From: Fennellomyces sp. T-0311
Taxonomy: Eukaryota > Mucoromycota > Mucoromycetes > Mucorales > Lichtheimiaceae
Length of the DNA: 64,000 nt
NCBI GenBank assembly: GCA_025266875.1
Contig: JALLLT010000003.1
Coordinates: forward strand, 310,001-374,000
Direction: 5' to 3'
Of this stretch, positions 25,013-37,875 are shown in pieces (positions within the stretch are counted from its first letter, which is position 1; the number at the start of each line of letters is the position of its first letter). Both the position numbers and the translations under genes were made by a program. Under the pieces are notes generated by a model. It had not been told where the DNA came from and made no database searches. It saw only the letters and a program-made list of their open reading frames with translations.

Positions 25013-26547
25013 ATGTGGATCGTTACACGAATCGTAAGTTGAAAGCAACCGCACCCCCCCCCACCTCGACCATTGCGCTGAACGCTGGCAACTGATAGTT
25101 TGGCGAGTCGCGGTGGACACGATATCTCTTCATCAACATCATTGTACAGGCAACGCTGGCCATCATCTTCGAGGCCGTCATTTTCAACTACCACGCCAAC
25201 ACCGTCGATATCATCAACGACCAGCGGCTGAACCAACCACATTACGGTCAGAACCTGGTGACCACATACGCCAATGCACGGTCCCTGCTTGTCTACTTTA
25301 CGCTATTCATCATTGCCCAGATCTTCACCGTCATTCTAGTCATCGACGCGGTTTGTGCATCGAAAAGCAAGTTGCGCCTCAAAGCTTATTCTTCTCTTTT
25401 TTTTTGGCACGACATATCCAGATATACCAGAAAAACACCATCGAGCTCATTGCATTGGTGGCCTTTGAGATTGGCATGAGTGCCTACTCTATCATCCAGT
25501 ATCATCAGTCGTCCAGTCTTTTCAGCGACACGACCGACCCCAACGTCAGTTTAGCGGTTGCGTTTTTGGGCGACTCGCTGCATGCGTCCACTTGGGCCGA
25601 AGTCACGCAGATCTGCATCATGATACTGAACAGCATGGTCTTTATTTTCCTGGCATACAAACTGTACCTGGAGTTTGGTTGGCATATCTACAAGAAGATC
25701 GGCGCCGATCTTGCCATGCGAGGTAAAGCATGACAGAAGAAGACGGGCTGTCGTTGTTCACCCTGCAGTTTTTGCTTTTAGATCGGTACAAAATGTATCA
25801 GATCTTCATGATGCTCTTAAAGTTCGACTTCTTCTTCTTCCTCGGATTCTCGATTCAGTATCTCGCCTTGTTCGTCGTAGCATGGTGGCCCGAAGCAGAC
25901 ACGCCGGAAGAAACATCCGGATTAATCAAGAAGCTGATCGAACATATCGTACTCAGCTGTCTCGTCACGATTGTCATGCTGCTTCTTGCCTACTGGGGCG
26001 TGAGTATTATTAAGTAGTTGAAGATCATCCTCCCCTAACATCGTTGAACAGCTCCGCCGCGAATGTAAATGGCAATTGTACACTTTTGCTGTCCTTTCCA
26101 CCGCAAGTATGGCGTACTTCATCTACATCCTTGTCCAAATATCCCAGGAGCCGCAGAAATTCGTTGGCTCCAAAGCCTTCCTGACTTTTTTCTGTAAGCT
26201 TTTTAGCAGGACACACACATAAAAAGGTTTATGCTAATGTCACTACGATAGTATGTGTCGATATGGCGCTCATACTGGTACGTGCGCAGAGGAAATGGAA
26301 GCAAAGTAGGGGTTCGACTGATATACGTTCTATAGGTCACTGTTCCTATTTCAATCATTTGCGTCCGAAACTTTAACCATGGTTTAATTAATCACAGTAA
26401 GTCACTGGTTTGTTTTTACTCCTAGGTCCCTGAAATCCCTTCCTAGTCTCACATGCCACTGGAACGGCAACCTCGTCACATTCTATGAGCCCCTTGGGTG
26501 CTGATGGAGAAGAAAAGCCTGGACCGCAACGATGGTCCATCGAGTAA
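25013..26547 (+). CDS. UPF0658 family Golgi membrane protein
   Basis: Multi-pass membrane protein of a fungus-specific family annotated in fission yeast as UPF0658 Golgi apparatus membrane proteins; the molecular function is unknown. The short first exon (MWIVTRI) is followed by about eight more, joined through typical 50-70-nt introns, including GTTTGT...CCAG at about 25351-25420 and GTAAAG...TTAG at 25726-25780. At least seven hydrophobic helices are visible. Conserved-looking pieces are [20 protein letters not shown] and [15 protein letters not shown]. The last exon encodes a polar, serine-rich cytosolic tail ending RWSIE at the TAA at 26545-26547. Confidence 0.85.
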
Positions 26548-28050
26548 CTATATATATAGATCTTTTTTTTATTTTTACTATTATTATTACACTACATTAC
26601 GCCTTAATATTTAATCGAGCAAGTCCACTTTGTTTTCCCTTGATGGCCCTGTTACTCTTCTTTTTCAGTTACAACCAATCCATAGATGACAGGCAGGGAC
26701 AGGGTTTTCTACTAGCGATAAGCTTTTCATCGAATTCGGATGCATATCGTTGGCTCCCTTGTATCGAAGTAATGATGATTCGTATCACTATGCTAGACGT
26801 GCTTCTGGTTCTGCTGGTACGTATAGCTTCTTGCACTGAGCTTTTTTTTTTGTTAAACAGACTGCTCCAAGACAAAGCTGCTGTGGTACAAAAGTATACA
26901 ATACCAGCCGCTATTGCATGTGCTGCATTCATCAGCCTCATTGAAAATAAGGGGCGAAAGTTATTTTTGTTGTGCCCCAAACACGAATACCCAAGCACGA
27001 TGGCGCCACAGGGATACAATTGCTTGGCATCTGTTGTCTTTGACGATCTTCCAGTGAATACGCAGGAATCTTCGAGCGCTGATGCAAAAGTTCTTTTTTT
27101 TCTCACTCAACATACAGACACATAGAGCTGATTTAGCTAGAGTGCAAAGTATGTTAAAATGCTTTCTACGTATTTCGCCTAAGGTCAGGTTGAATTTCAC
27201 ATTTTGGGATTACTTTTGATCTGTGCTGGGGAAAAAGCCTTCGCTTTAGACATGCATAATACTTTGTGATCCAACATTCTCACAACCTGGCTAGAAAATC
27301 CTGTCTTTATGCTACCATCCACGAGATTTGATACAGCATAACAAATATTTGGGCCCATATAACATGCCTGGGGATGTTTGAATACATTCTTCCTTCCTTG
27401 CAAGCGTGTAAAAAGGATATAAAAGAAAAATAACTTCCCATCCACTCTATACCTTTCTGTTAAGACAGATAAATATTGTGCTTCGATGGAGACAAAAAAT
27501 CATACATAAAGAATAGTATGTACCCCTGTTTTTTTTAGTAGAGTTCACCTGGCGAAGGACCTTGTATAGCATAACGTAGCGAGGGGTTCAGTTTTACAAA
27601 TTAATGAGACGGAAGAAGTAAGTACAACCTCTCGCATATAGATAATATGGTACTGGTATCAAGGAGCATTTTATTTGCGATCATGATATCATTGTGGCTA
27701 TGTGGCAGCAAAGGATGTATGTGGAGATTGGTTGCTATTAGTGGTGATATGGCGGCTATGCCAAAAGTTTCGTTCCCTGAAGGTACAAGCATATGTTCAG
27801 TGCAATATTTTAACAAAGACCTTATTGACTTGTAGAGATAAAGTACCAACCTGAACCTTAACCTATGCACAATATCCCAGAAGCCATCTTTCTAAATTCC
27901 AAATTACAGCATGATGCATTCCGTGTACGATTGTCCTCTTCATTCATTCGTACAAATACCAAGCCCTTACTTAAGAATGAAGACCATGATGAGAAAGTAT
28001 GCAATGGTGCAATATTTTAACATGGACACACACTGACTTTCTTCTTCATG
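26548..28050. other. Gene-poor region, left part
   Basis: Only short frames on both strands, of which those at 27197-27445 and 27601-27870 (both minus) have a coding-like composition but no partner exons or family. The 15-bp string GTGCAATATTTTAAC occurs twice in direct orientation (about 27799 and 28007). No gene is called. Confidence 0.4.
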
Positions 28051-28053
28051 TTG

Positions 28054-28356
28054 TCATCGCTCGTATTGAGATCGACAGGTAACATTACCGTAACAAAATA
28101 CGACGGCTTGACGGAGCGATTGTTCTGAGTCATAAGTACTGCCATCAAAAGTTTTGGGGCGACAGTTTGCAAAGTAGACGTGATTGATACCTGTGTTCAT
28201 TTTTCCACCAGAGACCAGTAAATCTGTAGATAGTATATGAGATTTAAGTCTTGGTAGGCTGACGGGGACATCTCGTAAAACCAAAGGTCCCCAGAACTCT
28301 GGGTCGCCTTCTTCGTTTCCAAGATGAATCACATTTGATGCAGCATCTGCTCCCAT
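28054..28356 (-). CDS. Hypothetical open frame
   Basis: A minus-strand frame from the ATG at 28356 (MGADAASNVIHLGNEEGDPE) encodes about 100 residues of well-mixed composition with PEFWGPLVLRDVPVSLPRL. The frame stays open another 10 codons upstream without an ATG, so the true start may lie in a missing upstream exon. No domain is recognised. It could also be a fragment of a decayed gene. Confidence 0.25.
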   Translation of the reverse strand: MGADAASNVIHLGNEEGDPEFWGPLVLRDVPVSLPRLKSHILSTDLLVSGGKMNTGINHVYFANCRPKTFDGSTYDSEQSLRQAVVFCYGNVTCRSQYER

Positions 28357-28437
28357 AGTCGTAGACTTGACAGTCCCGCAAAGCAAGACCGGAGCCTGGT
28401 ACCTGGTACGAGTTCACGAAAATGAATTAAACTTTTC

Positions 28438-28542
28438 CTCGCTTCACCCAGCACTTTGCATCGCTTTACCACAGACTTGCATCACCTCACCAAAAGCTTC
28501 CACCACCTCACCATAGACTTGCATCACTTCACGAAGCTAAGG
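28438..28542. repeat. 21-bp minisatellite, about five units
   Basis: Five imperfect direct units of 21 bp follow the pattern CATCACCTCACCAAAGACTTG, with unit boundaries at 28438, 28459, 28480, 28501 and 28522. The units share the core TCACCTCACC. The period is a multiple of three, but all frames on both strands are interrupted nearby, so it is probably noncoding. Confidence 0.8.
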
Positions 28543-30280
28543 TGCCGATCAAAAAGCACGATATGCGAATATAAAACGAACACATTCTCCGCGCCATTAA
28601 AGCATCACTGATTACTCGTCGTATAGTCAACTAACTCACCCATAGTCGGTTGGATCCGTGCTATCGAATATCCACAGAGTGTTTTCGTTGGCTTTAGATT
28701 TGCTGATATGCGTGTCGAGCAATTCAACAGTTGTTGGAACGGAGATTGGTGTTGTCGGTATACTATCTATCTCTTTATTCATTTTCAAGCCGTAGTGGAA
28801 GCATTGCTTTTTCGTCGTAAAAAGGAGAGGTACGGATTAATAAGGAAATATGTCAAAGAAGAGAGCAGAAGTATGGATATTATGGAGATGAGGTCGGGTA
28901 GGTTTCTTCCGACGATGAAAAAGTGTTGCTGTAATCGAAGTCCCTCTTGTGTGTTAATTAGAAGGTCGGAGATGTACCTCTTTAAATGTATTGCTTTATA
29001 GACTTCAATTCGCATGTACCTTGACTGAAAAAATTGACTGATCATGTAGAACAGTATATGTGCTGAATGCTACCCGTATCGATTGGGTTTTGTAAATCAT
29101 GGCATCGACCCCCGCATTCGCCACATTGCTGTCGCCCATTGTCGTATCCTGACATACCAGTCATCCATTGTCTACATGCCTTTCCATCTCAGCCTTTGTT
29201 ACATCCGTTCCTTTATTTCGACATCAACAACCGCATAGTTTGTGGTGAGAGAGTTATAAGGAGTAGAATAGGTAACAAGAATAGAATTCGTTGAGAATAT
29301 GAATAATTGTATGTCTTTATTATGTATGAACTCTCTCTCTTTTATATCTTTCACTGGAGATTCTAATATCCGTCCTGGATAAATGATACTTGGTCGAGGA
29401 CGTATCGGGTTGCATATTCATCTTACGTTTTACCGACGACGGTAGATATCGGCTCCGTGTACTCTGCGATAGGTGCATGTCCTGTAGAACATCATTCAGC
29501 TTCCTTTAAACCGGTGTAAGGTAATACCGTTTAGATCTTAGTCATCAATACTCTTCCAAAGTGCTCATCTGATGGAATGTGCTAGAATGGATGTTTTACC
29601 AATATCCATTGTGTGCATACATGTAGTGGTTCGCCACACCAACAAATTAGGCAATGGATCATGGCAGAAGGAAACTCCTTCGGAAACCAGACAATTAGTC
29701 GCGTTAACTGAAAACCACAAAGAAGGTGATGGTTTTGGGTATTGAAAGCGGCTACCTTGAGAAATAAGTGAAATGCATTTTCACTTCAAACATATTCACG
29801 TGTTTTTTTTTCAAGATCACATAATGGAAGAAAACGGTGTTTTCCGTCGCATTGGAAGCAAGAACCAGATCAGTAAGTGAATATTGAACATGTTCGGAAA
29901 CCAAACACAGAGGAGTCGGTGGAAAGTAGGTGCAGACTGCTGGATACCATGGCAACAAGATTTATAAACCGATGCTTCTGTACAAAATCTTTGCATCAGC
30001 TGTTTGCCTAAGCTCACAGGTATTATTGCTGCGAAACTTTCGTGTAAAAAAAGAAATCATGGATAGGTTATTGATGTGCAATGGTACAACGGAAGGTAGG
30101 CATCTGCATACATTTCATTTCAGTCCCTCCTCCACTTTCTCATTTAATTATTGTAGATCTTTTTTCTATCTATCCAATTGCACCAAAAGCGCCCGATTAT
30201 GCAATCTACTTCCCTGGGATATCGACTAATCCTGCTGATATTACGTCTTTTTTAAACTAAAATGATAACTAAGGAAATCA
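28543..30280. other. Gene-poor region, middle part
   Basis: AT-rich with scattered short frames (28708-29001, 29752-29958, 29930-30229). None has a recognisable domain or a consistent exon structure. No gene is supported. Confidence 0.4.
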
Positions 30281-30289
30281 TAGTGGCAG

Positions 30290-30725
30290 CTCACTAGCAT
30301 TCGCTTTAGATGGGCCAGAAATGTCAAGAAAACTGCTATCAACCATGGCACGTCAATCAAAGCGATTGATCGGCACACGCTTTACGGCAAGACGGCGTGT
30401 CAAGATTCAAGTGTCGCTCGTCCCCAGTGAAGCGGTCTGTTACTTAAAAGTTATATATAACCAAAATAAGGAATGCAAAGTTGGGCCGTTGTATGGATGC
30501 AGAGCATTTAATACGTTTATACGAACGGGCAGTAAGTGTAAAACTAAAATATACCCTTTCTACTAAAATACCAACAAGAATAAACATTAAAAGAATTAAC
30601 AGAAGAGCTATTTGCGGAAGATCAAGAAGTCATCTGCTTGAAATTTGTGGCGTATGCCCTTTTATACCATTTCCAGTTACATACGCATAACTACTGTAAT
30701 TGGTTTGCGTATCAAGCTCGATTAA
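30290..30725 (+). pseudogene. Coding-like remnant, unidentified
   Basis: Successive plus-strand pieces look translated but do not join in phase. They are DGPEMSRKLLSTMARQSKRL (near 30310), then RCMDAEHLIRLYERA (near 30485-30530) followed by a perfect GTAAGT donor, then ELTEELFAEDQEVICLKFVA and YHFQLHTHNYCNWFAYQARL up to a TAA at about 30725. The AG acceptor that should follow the donor puts the last exon one base out of phase. It is probably a broken gene or a mis-joined model; the family is unknown. Confidence 0.35.
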
Positions 30726-31424
30726 AAAATTAAGTATTTCAGGTAATACATTCATACCAGTAAAAAGGATAATGACCGAGGGATCAATTTTGCTTTTATG
30801 ATATTTCGACTTTACACTATTAGGATCCTGTAGGAGATTGTAAAAGCGCGAACGTAATGCGTTAGAGCAATCACACCTGTTTATTTGGGGCAATGGTACA
30901 TATGGTCATAAAGTAACATGAGCATGGTATACGTTCTCGGCAAGCATTTTATCGGATGAGTGTACTCTAAAAGGAGGCGATTCTTAATATACCATGCAAT
31001 ACACGCCTGCGATATACAGTAATTATTTCAGACGAATCAATGTGGATGGCCAGGGTGTCATTAGCAATAGTCTTCGGAAAGGCTGTCCGGAACACCGGGA
31101 GTATAGATACTCCGATACCGACAGTCTTGTGTCACCCGGTGATGGACTGTTTGCTTTGCCTTACCTATTGCTTCAAAAGTAAATAATATCAAATAAAATC
31201 AGCGTAAATAAAGATTCATGTGTACACAACGTATGGAAACTGTACATATTAACTTGGTAATATGACGAGTGCTTACGAAAGTATCCATATTAAGCATGCC
31301 CGGCCACTGCATGATGATGCGGAAATAGCCCTTTTTATTTTGACTCATCGGGACTACACATGAGCTAAGTTTTTATATAAAGGTTCTGAACTCCTCAAAG
31401 TGCATCCAGACAGACTTTTACCAA
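30726..31424. other. Upstream region of the FAD monooxygenase
   Basis: One 62-codon plus-strand frame (30994-31182) starts with an ATG but has no recognisable domain. The last 200 bp precede the monooxygenase start and include AT-rich sequence such as TTTTTATATAAAGG near 31370, about 50 bp upstream, which could serve as a TATA-like element. Confidence 0.4.
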
Positions 31425-33750
31425 ATGATCACAGAAAACGTGGATGTCTTGATCTCGGGCGGAGGACCAGTCGGCTTGTACTTCGCCTACCGAGTGCGTT
31501 AACCGCAGCTTCTTGAATTCATGTACATACATCTATTTACTAGGATCATGATAGATGGCTCGTTTGAATCACACAGTTTACTTGTGCGACAAAAAAGACG
31601 GACCAACCACAGAAACCCGCGCCCTTGCAATGACGGCCAGAACACTCGAGACCTTTGAAAATCACAACATTGCAAAGCATATTTTGAAAGAGGCAATATC
31701 GCTCCGCGGCGTTCAAATTTTTATGAAAGGAAACAAGGTACTTCTTATATTGATTTAGATATAATGGATGACTCTATAACTGTTGACTACCAGCTTGGAG
31801 CTTTTGACATCGCAGGTGACACAAATTTTGCTCAGATGACCGTCATTCCTCAAAGTGGAACCGAAACAATACTTGCTGCGCTGCTGGGAGAGGACAACAT
31901 CCATCGGGAGACTGAGCTGGTTCATTATGAGCAGAATGAGAATGGAATCGATGCTATCGTGCGAAATATGAAGGATGGGTCAGAGAAAAAGATACACGCA
32001 AAGTATATTGTTGGAGCAGACGGATCACACTCGGCAGTACGGAAGCTACCAGAAAACTGGGCGTATGAGGGCTTCTCAATGGCTACCAAGTTTGCAGTAG
32101 GCGACATATGGATAACTGGTAAAGATGCTCATAATATCGCACGGTATCGTGGAAACGTATTTCTGCATTCGGAAGGTAAGTCTTACGTTCTGTTTCGATT
32201 ACTTGAAAAATTAAATAATGACATTTCATTGCCCTAGGCGTATGCGGTGTAATCCCCGCTGGGGAGAAGAATGGTCGATTTTATCATCGAGTTTTTGTAA
32301 ACTTGGGCATGTATGAACTGGAAACGGGCAAGGAAACTACACATGGCCTCGATCGAAATGAACGCATAAGTGTTGAAGAGTTTCAACGAATTGTAAATAC
32401 ACGTATCAGCCCTTTGGAAGTTACTATCAAGGAAGTGCATGATCTAGCAGTATTTCGTATTAATGAACGCAAAGCTGATGGATTTCGCCGCAACCGTGCA
32501 TTTGTAATTGGAGGTAAGGTCGTTGTAAATGCGTAACAGTAAAATTAATCTGGCTGTCGGTTAGACGCTGCACACTGCCATTCCCCAATTGGAGGACAGG
32601 GTTTGAATCTGGGAATTCAGGATGGTAAGGAAGGGAAGTGCTATAGATACAAAACTGCTTTTCTCTGCTCATTAAAATCTTGAACAGCCGACAACTTGTC
32701 CTGGAAGCTATCATTGGTTTTAAACGGTCTGTCGTCTGACCCTGAAACGCTACTAGAATCTTATAATATAGAGGTATCTATGCATAGCTCTCAGTTAGAA
32801 ACAATCCCCTACAGTACTAACTATAGCTACTCCCTCCTAAAGCGTGGACCTATTGTTTCAGCAACACTTAAGGCTACCGGTGGTGCTACTCGTCTTGGCC
32901 TTTCGGGTAACTGGATCCTGTGTAAGTTTTGAATTATTAACAGCTACCCGTTGTTCAAGCATCAGCACTAACACACAAGTATTAGCACTTATTTTTACCT
33001 ATATTATGCCAACAGTCTTGTCATTCGACAGTATCAAGAAGCCGCTAGTATCTACCGTCATGCAAGTATGTTAAAAAAGAAACATCCCTTCCTACAAATT
33101 AGATTACACATACATATCCGGATACTGATGATAATTACACAATGATATAGCTCAACACACAAATCCCAAGAGGATCTCCTTTGCTATCTCACGCTACATA
33201 CACTGGGAGTAACCTGATAAAGCCAGGTCAGTTCATCCGCGATACGACTGCTCTCCGCAAGCGTATCATAACGCCGGACAACAAACCGCTTGAACGACAA
33301 ACATTACATCAAATATTACAAACGGATGGTGTACAGCATGCTGTGATTTTCGTGTGCAGCCGATATTCACGAATCGATCCTTGTTTATGGACAAAGGATT
33401 TTTGGGACAAGTTTTCAAAGCAAGGCTATTCAACCAAATCAGCTCGCCCAATTATCGTGGAGTCATCATGGCATGCACTCCAGAACAAAGCACCAGAATA
33501 CATTGCTACCGATAATGGAAATGTCGCAGGAGAGGCATACTGGCTGGAAGCGAATTGGAATGTTGATACTTCGGTTGCCAACCGTGTGGGGCTCGTCAAG
33601 TACATGTCAAGCAAGCCTGAATCACCCGCTGCATTGGTCATCGTACGTCCAGATTTATACGTTGCCTACAGCGACCTTATCCAATCTTCTGATGATATTG
33701 ATCGTGCGTTTGAGTTTCTTAATGGGTACTTGCGCGGTGAAGTCAATTAA
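31425..33750 (+). CDS. FAD-dependent aromatic (phenol-type) monooxygenase
   Basis: Class A flavoprotein hydroxylase of the phenol 2-monooxygenase/pentachlorophenol-monooxygenase type, which uses NAD(P)H and O2 to hydroxylate an aromatic ring; the substrate is not predictable. The FAD-binding motif DVLISGGGPVGLYFAY is at the start, the DG motif YIVGADGSHSAVRKL in the middle, and the second FAD contact DAAHCHSPIGGQGLNLGIQD near residue 340. A C-terminal thioredoxin-like part contains ALVIVRPDLYVAYSDL. About nine exons give roughly 600 residues. An apparent frameshift near 31740 disappears when the intron is read as 31738-31793, a normal 56-nt intron. The gene lies upstream of, and in the same direction as, an APC permease. 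Confidence 0.9.
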
Positions 33751-34935
33751 GCAAGCTACTACGTATTGCGTATAGTCCTTCTGTATTTTTATTTTACGTA
33801 TTGTGACTTGAAGAGACTAGTGTGTACCTTACCGTAGCAATTGTTTATGTGATTTAGCTTTTTATTTGTAAATCATACAGAATAAATTTACGGAACAACA
33901 AAAGTATAGGGTGGAATATGCCGGAAGTACCTTAATTGGTAATATGTGAAATGTTTTGACCATCATGATAACGCATAGTAACACGCTATCTCACGCAACC
34001 AAATGAGTGGGCTTGTATTCACATGATGTCAAGACCTGCACCACTTTACCATTGAGGACAGCCGTATGTAAAGTTCCCTGATGCATCACAGAAGAACTTT
34101 CTCAAGAAAATCCCTTGTGCTACTGCCCACTGTTGCCACCATCCACAAATTGAGATATCTTACAAGCACCTATATTTTCATGAGCATCGTCAATACATGA
34201 ATACAAATACACTGATCCATCATTGCTTTGCTGTTGCTAAACCCCTATAGGCCTTTTATGTGCACAGTAGAATAAGTCCTGTTTGGGTAAAATTTAACCA
34301 CGGCACTTCCTTAAAGCAAACTAGTTTGTGTCACCATACCGGGCGGATCAGTACCTTCGAGACTACACCCAGAATATACGTCTTGCCCCTCGTGATTCCG
34401 ATTCCTTAAAAGACGAACAACTGAATATTCAATAAAAATGTGCATTTTCTGGCAGAGTTCTTATATTATTTGTGTTTTTGATGCAACAGTTTTTTTTACC
34501 TTGTTTGGATATTTTCGCTGTTGTCGATCTGCTTGTTTGGGATAACGCAAAAAAAAAACCACATGCCTTTATCGTTGAGAAACCTATCACATAGATACTA
34601 CCCAATATTGTGAGGTGAGAAGTCGTGATAGATAACCACATTTTAATATCCATGGAAACGGTACTCTTTTTTCGTCACTCGCCACAGATATCCATGTAGC
34701 ATTTTCCGTTTGTACATTGTTGATATGGTTACCATTTCTTTTTCTTTCTCTCTCTCTTTTTACCTTTTATGATCTGTATTTCCATTTTACTTTCATATCC
34801 TTGGCATGTGGGACAAATACACAAAGATACCCCAACCTTATCAAGGTTCAATTTCACGTTACACTTGTTTTGATTTTTGAACGATCTGCGATGCGCAGAG
34901 TCAAACGCCTCTTTCACTTTATTTCATTTTTTGAC
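33751..34935. other. Intergenic between monooxygenase and permease
   Basis: No gene is seen. The last 230 bp contain a CT-rich tract (34735-34765) and the permease leader. An in-frame ATG at 34891 offers an N-terminal extension of the permease by 15 residues. Confidence 0.45.
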
Positions 34936-37477
34936 ATGCCTTCAAAGCAAACTGCAGAAGAAATTGAGGCGAGAGATGCTGCTCGACTTAATCAGTTGGG
35001 ATATAAGCAGGTAACCAAATACTTATTCAAAATCCTACTTCGACTTTTAAACCTAACAAGACTCTTTGCCAATCACGGCTGGATCATGTTTATAGGAGCT
35101 TAAAAGAGAACTTACAGTGAGTCCATCCAAATATTTGCTAATAAAGCGCAAAATTAATCACAACGTTAGTCATTGGGCAACTATGGTATTGCCTTGAGTG
35201 TAATATGTATTTCATCCGGGTTAACATCATTGTTTGCATGTAAGTGCTTTCTATTACAGACTCATATCCAGAGCTGATCGAAACGTATTTCAGATGGTTT
35301 AACTACCGGTGGTCCTGTAAGCGTCAACTCATACGGATACTAGCAAGTTTATAACTGATATGAAAAACAGGTTACTATGGTGTGGGGGTGGGTCGCTGTT
35401 TGCTTCTTTACACTTCAAGTGGGTTTGGCTCTTGCAGGTAATTGACAGTCAAATTTTCGAATGATCAGCGGCCGGAATAAATTGATTAGTTTATATATAG
35501 AGATTTCATCTGCGTACCCTACCAGTGGTGGGCTGTACTGGTGGGCTGCTCGGCTTAGTACTCGTAGATACGCACCAGTTGCATCCTGGTTCAGCGGTAT
35601 ATATATACCTATATCATATATAGAATTCATATCGGGTAATGTCGCCCAAAGCTGATATTTTTCATTATTAGGTTGGTTCAATTTGATCGGACAGTTTGCT
35701 GTGACAGCAGGTATCGACTATGGTTTGGCATTGATGATTGCTGCAGTCATTTCAATTGGTCAGCATGGAGAGTGGGTGCCAACCGCTGGTGCAACGACTG
35801 GGATTCATATCGCCATTTGCGTTTCACACGGTGTAGCAAATTCTCTTGGCCCCGGAGTCATGCGTCGGATCAACTGTAAGACCAGAGAACTTTCTCTTTC
35901 AAAACTAGTAAAATGCGCAACTAACGCATCTCTTTTATAGCATTTAGTACCTGGTGGCAGGTGATCTGCCCATTGGTAACGATTATTACTATTCTGGCAT
36001 GCGCCCCTAGCCATCAAACGGGCACATTTGTGTTTAGCCATTTCAATAATAACAGTGGATGGGAAAGCACTGGCTATGTTGTGCTATGTGGTTTGCTGCA
36101 GGCTCAGTTTACGTTGACTGGCTACGATTCGTCTGCTCACATGTCCGAGGAAACGAAAAATGCCGAGATAAGTGGCCCTGTGGGGATGGTTATGGCAATC
36201 GTTGGTAAGCAATGGGAACGCTAGTGTAGCGTTATATGCACCTAACACATATCCATTATACTATAGTCAGCGCGGTAATGGGGTTCATCTTTATTGTTGG
36301 ATTTTTGTTCTGTATCCAAGACCTTGATGCCACAATTGCCACTAGCACAAACTTCCCAGTCATGCAAATTATTGTCGACAGTGTTGGCGAGAAGGGCGGC
36401 ATAGTGCTGATGGTCATGATGATCCTTGCTTGCTGGTTCTGTGGATTTGCTTCAGTGACGGTGAGTATAAATTGTGTCCCTACATTATGCAGCAGCTTAT
36501 CCAAAGCATTACAGGCAAACTCCCGCATGATCTATGCTTTCTCACGTGACGGTGCTATGCCTGGCAGCAAATACTGGCACAAAGTAAACAAAAAGATGCA
36601 GGTAAGACACTTTTTTTTAGCAATTCGTATCTGTTAGTCAACATAAAACGATTAATTAGACGCCCGTTAATGCTGTTTGGTTGTCCGTTTTTGTCGCATC
36701 GATCTTGGGACTTCCATCCCTAGGTAACGAGACCGCATTTTCGGCCATCACATCTGTGGCAACCATCGGACTTTATCTTTCGTACGCAATACCTATTGCT
36801 GCAAAGATAATTAATCGAAAGGCATTTAGACCAGGTATTTCATAAAGGTAAACACTCATCAAATGGCGTTATCTTAATGTGTATTGGTAGGCCCTCTTCA
36901 CCTCGGCCGATTCTCCGAAGTAATTGGAGGGTGAGTTCCATTTAATCAATCAGATATCATTATCTCATCCATGTTTTGTATAGCATCGCGCTTATCTGGA
37001 TCTCCTTTATTACTGTGCTCTTTGTACTGCCTCCAGAATGTAGGTCTGAAATTTAAGGTACCAGGCAGCATCTAACATTTTCCTTTTCTAATGTAGACCC
37101 TATCACTGCTGTCAACATGAACTGTAAGTCCTTTTGATTTTTGCTGGATGAAGTGCTGAACATCATTTCTTTAGACGCATGTCTTGCTGTTGGTCTTGTC
37201 ATCATCGGAGCAGGAGGTAAAATATAAGCAATGACTACAACGCGTTCAATTACTGACATATATCGACATTTATATAGGCCGTTTCGTTATTGACGGACAC
37301 AAGTGGTTCAAAGGACCAATAATCAATCTGTCAGATGATGAACGTGCAGGTGTTCAGCTTGAAATTGAGCAGCCACCAGTAGAGAAAGTCCAAGATATGG
37401 AAAAAGCAATACCCAGTTCCAGCAGCAATGAAGAATCGTCCATATCTTCATCTCCCGGAAAGAAGGACCCTAAATAG
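34936..37477 (+). CDS. APC-superfamily amino acid/choline-type permease
   Basis: Plasma- or vacuolar-membrane transporter of the fungal amino acid/choline permease group (resembling Uga4 and Hnm1). More than ten short exons are joined through 50-90-nt introns, giving about 550 residues. The N-terminal segment LNQLGYKQELKRELTSLGNY is typical of this group. It is followed by roughly twelve hydrophobic helices containing EISSAYPTSGGLYWWAARL, WFNLIGQFAVTAGIDYGLAL, TGYDSSAHMSEETKNAE and ANSRMIYAFSRDGAMPGS. The C-terminal tail is acidic and serine-rich (SSSSNEESSISSSPGKKDPK), as in regulated permeases. The substrate could be GABA, another amino acid, polyamine or choline. Confidence 0.92.
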
Positions 37478-37875
37478 TCGTATTGTTTAGTATCAACACC
37501 ATAATTAGTAATTTAACAAACAAATAATAATGTCGCTTAAATGTCAAGGTAATACCTCTCCCTAGACAGCGGTGTACGAATGCATACGTAAGAAAAATGA
37601 ACTTTTCAAGGTGTTCTGTGTCAATATAATGCATACGTACAGATGTCTAACCATATAATTAATTAATTTTCAAAATACGGTATAGTGTAAATGAGTGTCT
37701 TTATGTAAAATAATAGAGTAAAAAAACAGGATATATGGTCACTATGAGGATATGGAATGGTGTGTATGATATAGTATATACTGTTGCTATTGTAAGGAAT
37801 ATCAAAAGATGAAAAATATACATCGTAGGTACAAAAATGTACAAAAGATATGGTATAAGATTGATGGATATAAAA
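37478..37875. terminator. Convergent 3' region between permease and regulator
   Basis: About 400 bp of AT-rich DNA between two convergent genes. It must contain both polyadenylation regions; AATAAT and AATAAA-like strings occur near 37520 and 37700. No gene. Confidence 0.45.

Noticed and set aside
31738..31793. Frameshift in the FAD monooxygenase
   Set aside because: A 56-nt intron from 31738 to 31793 restores the frame and the expected family sequence.
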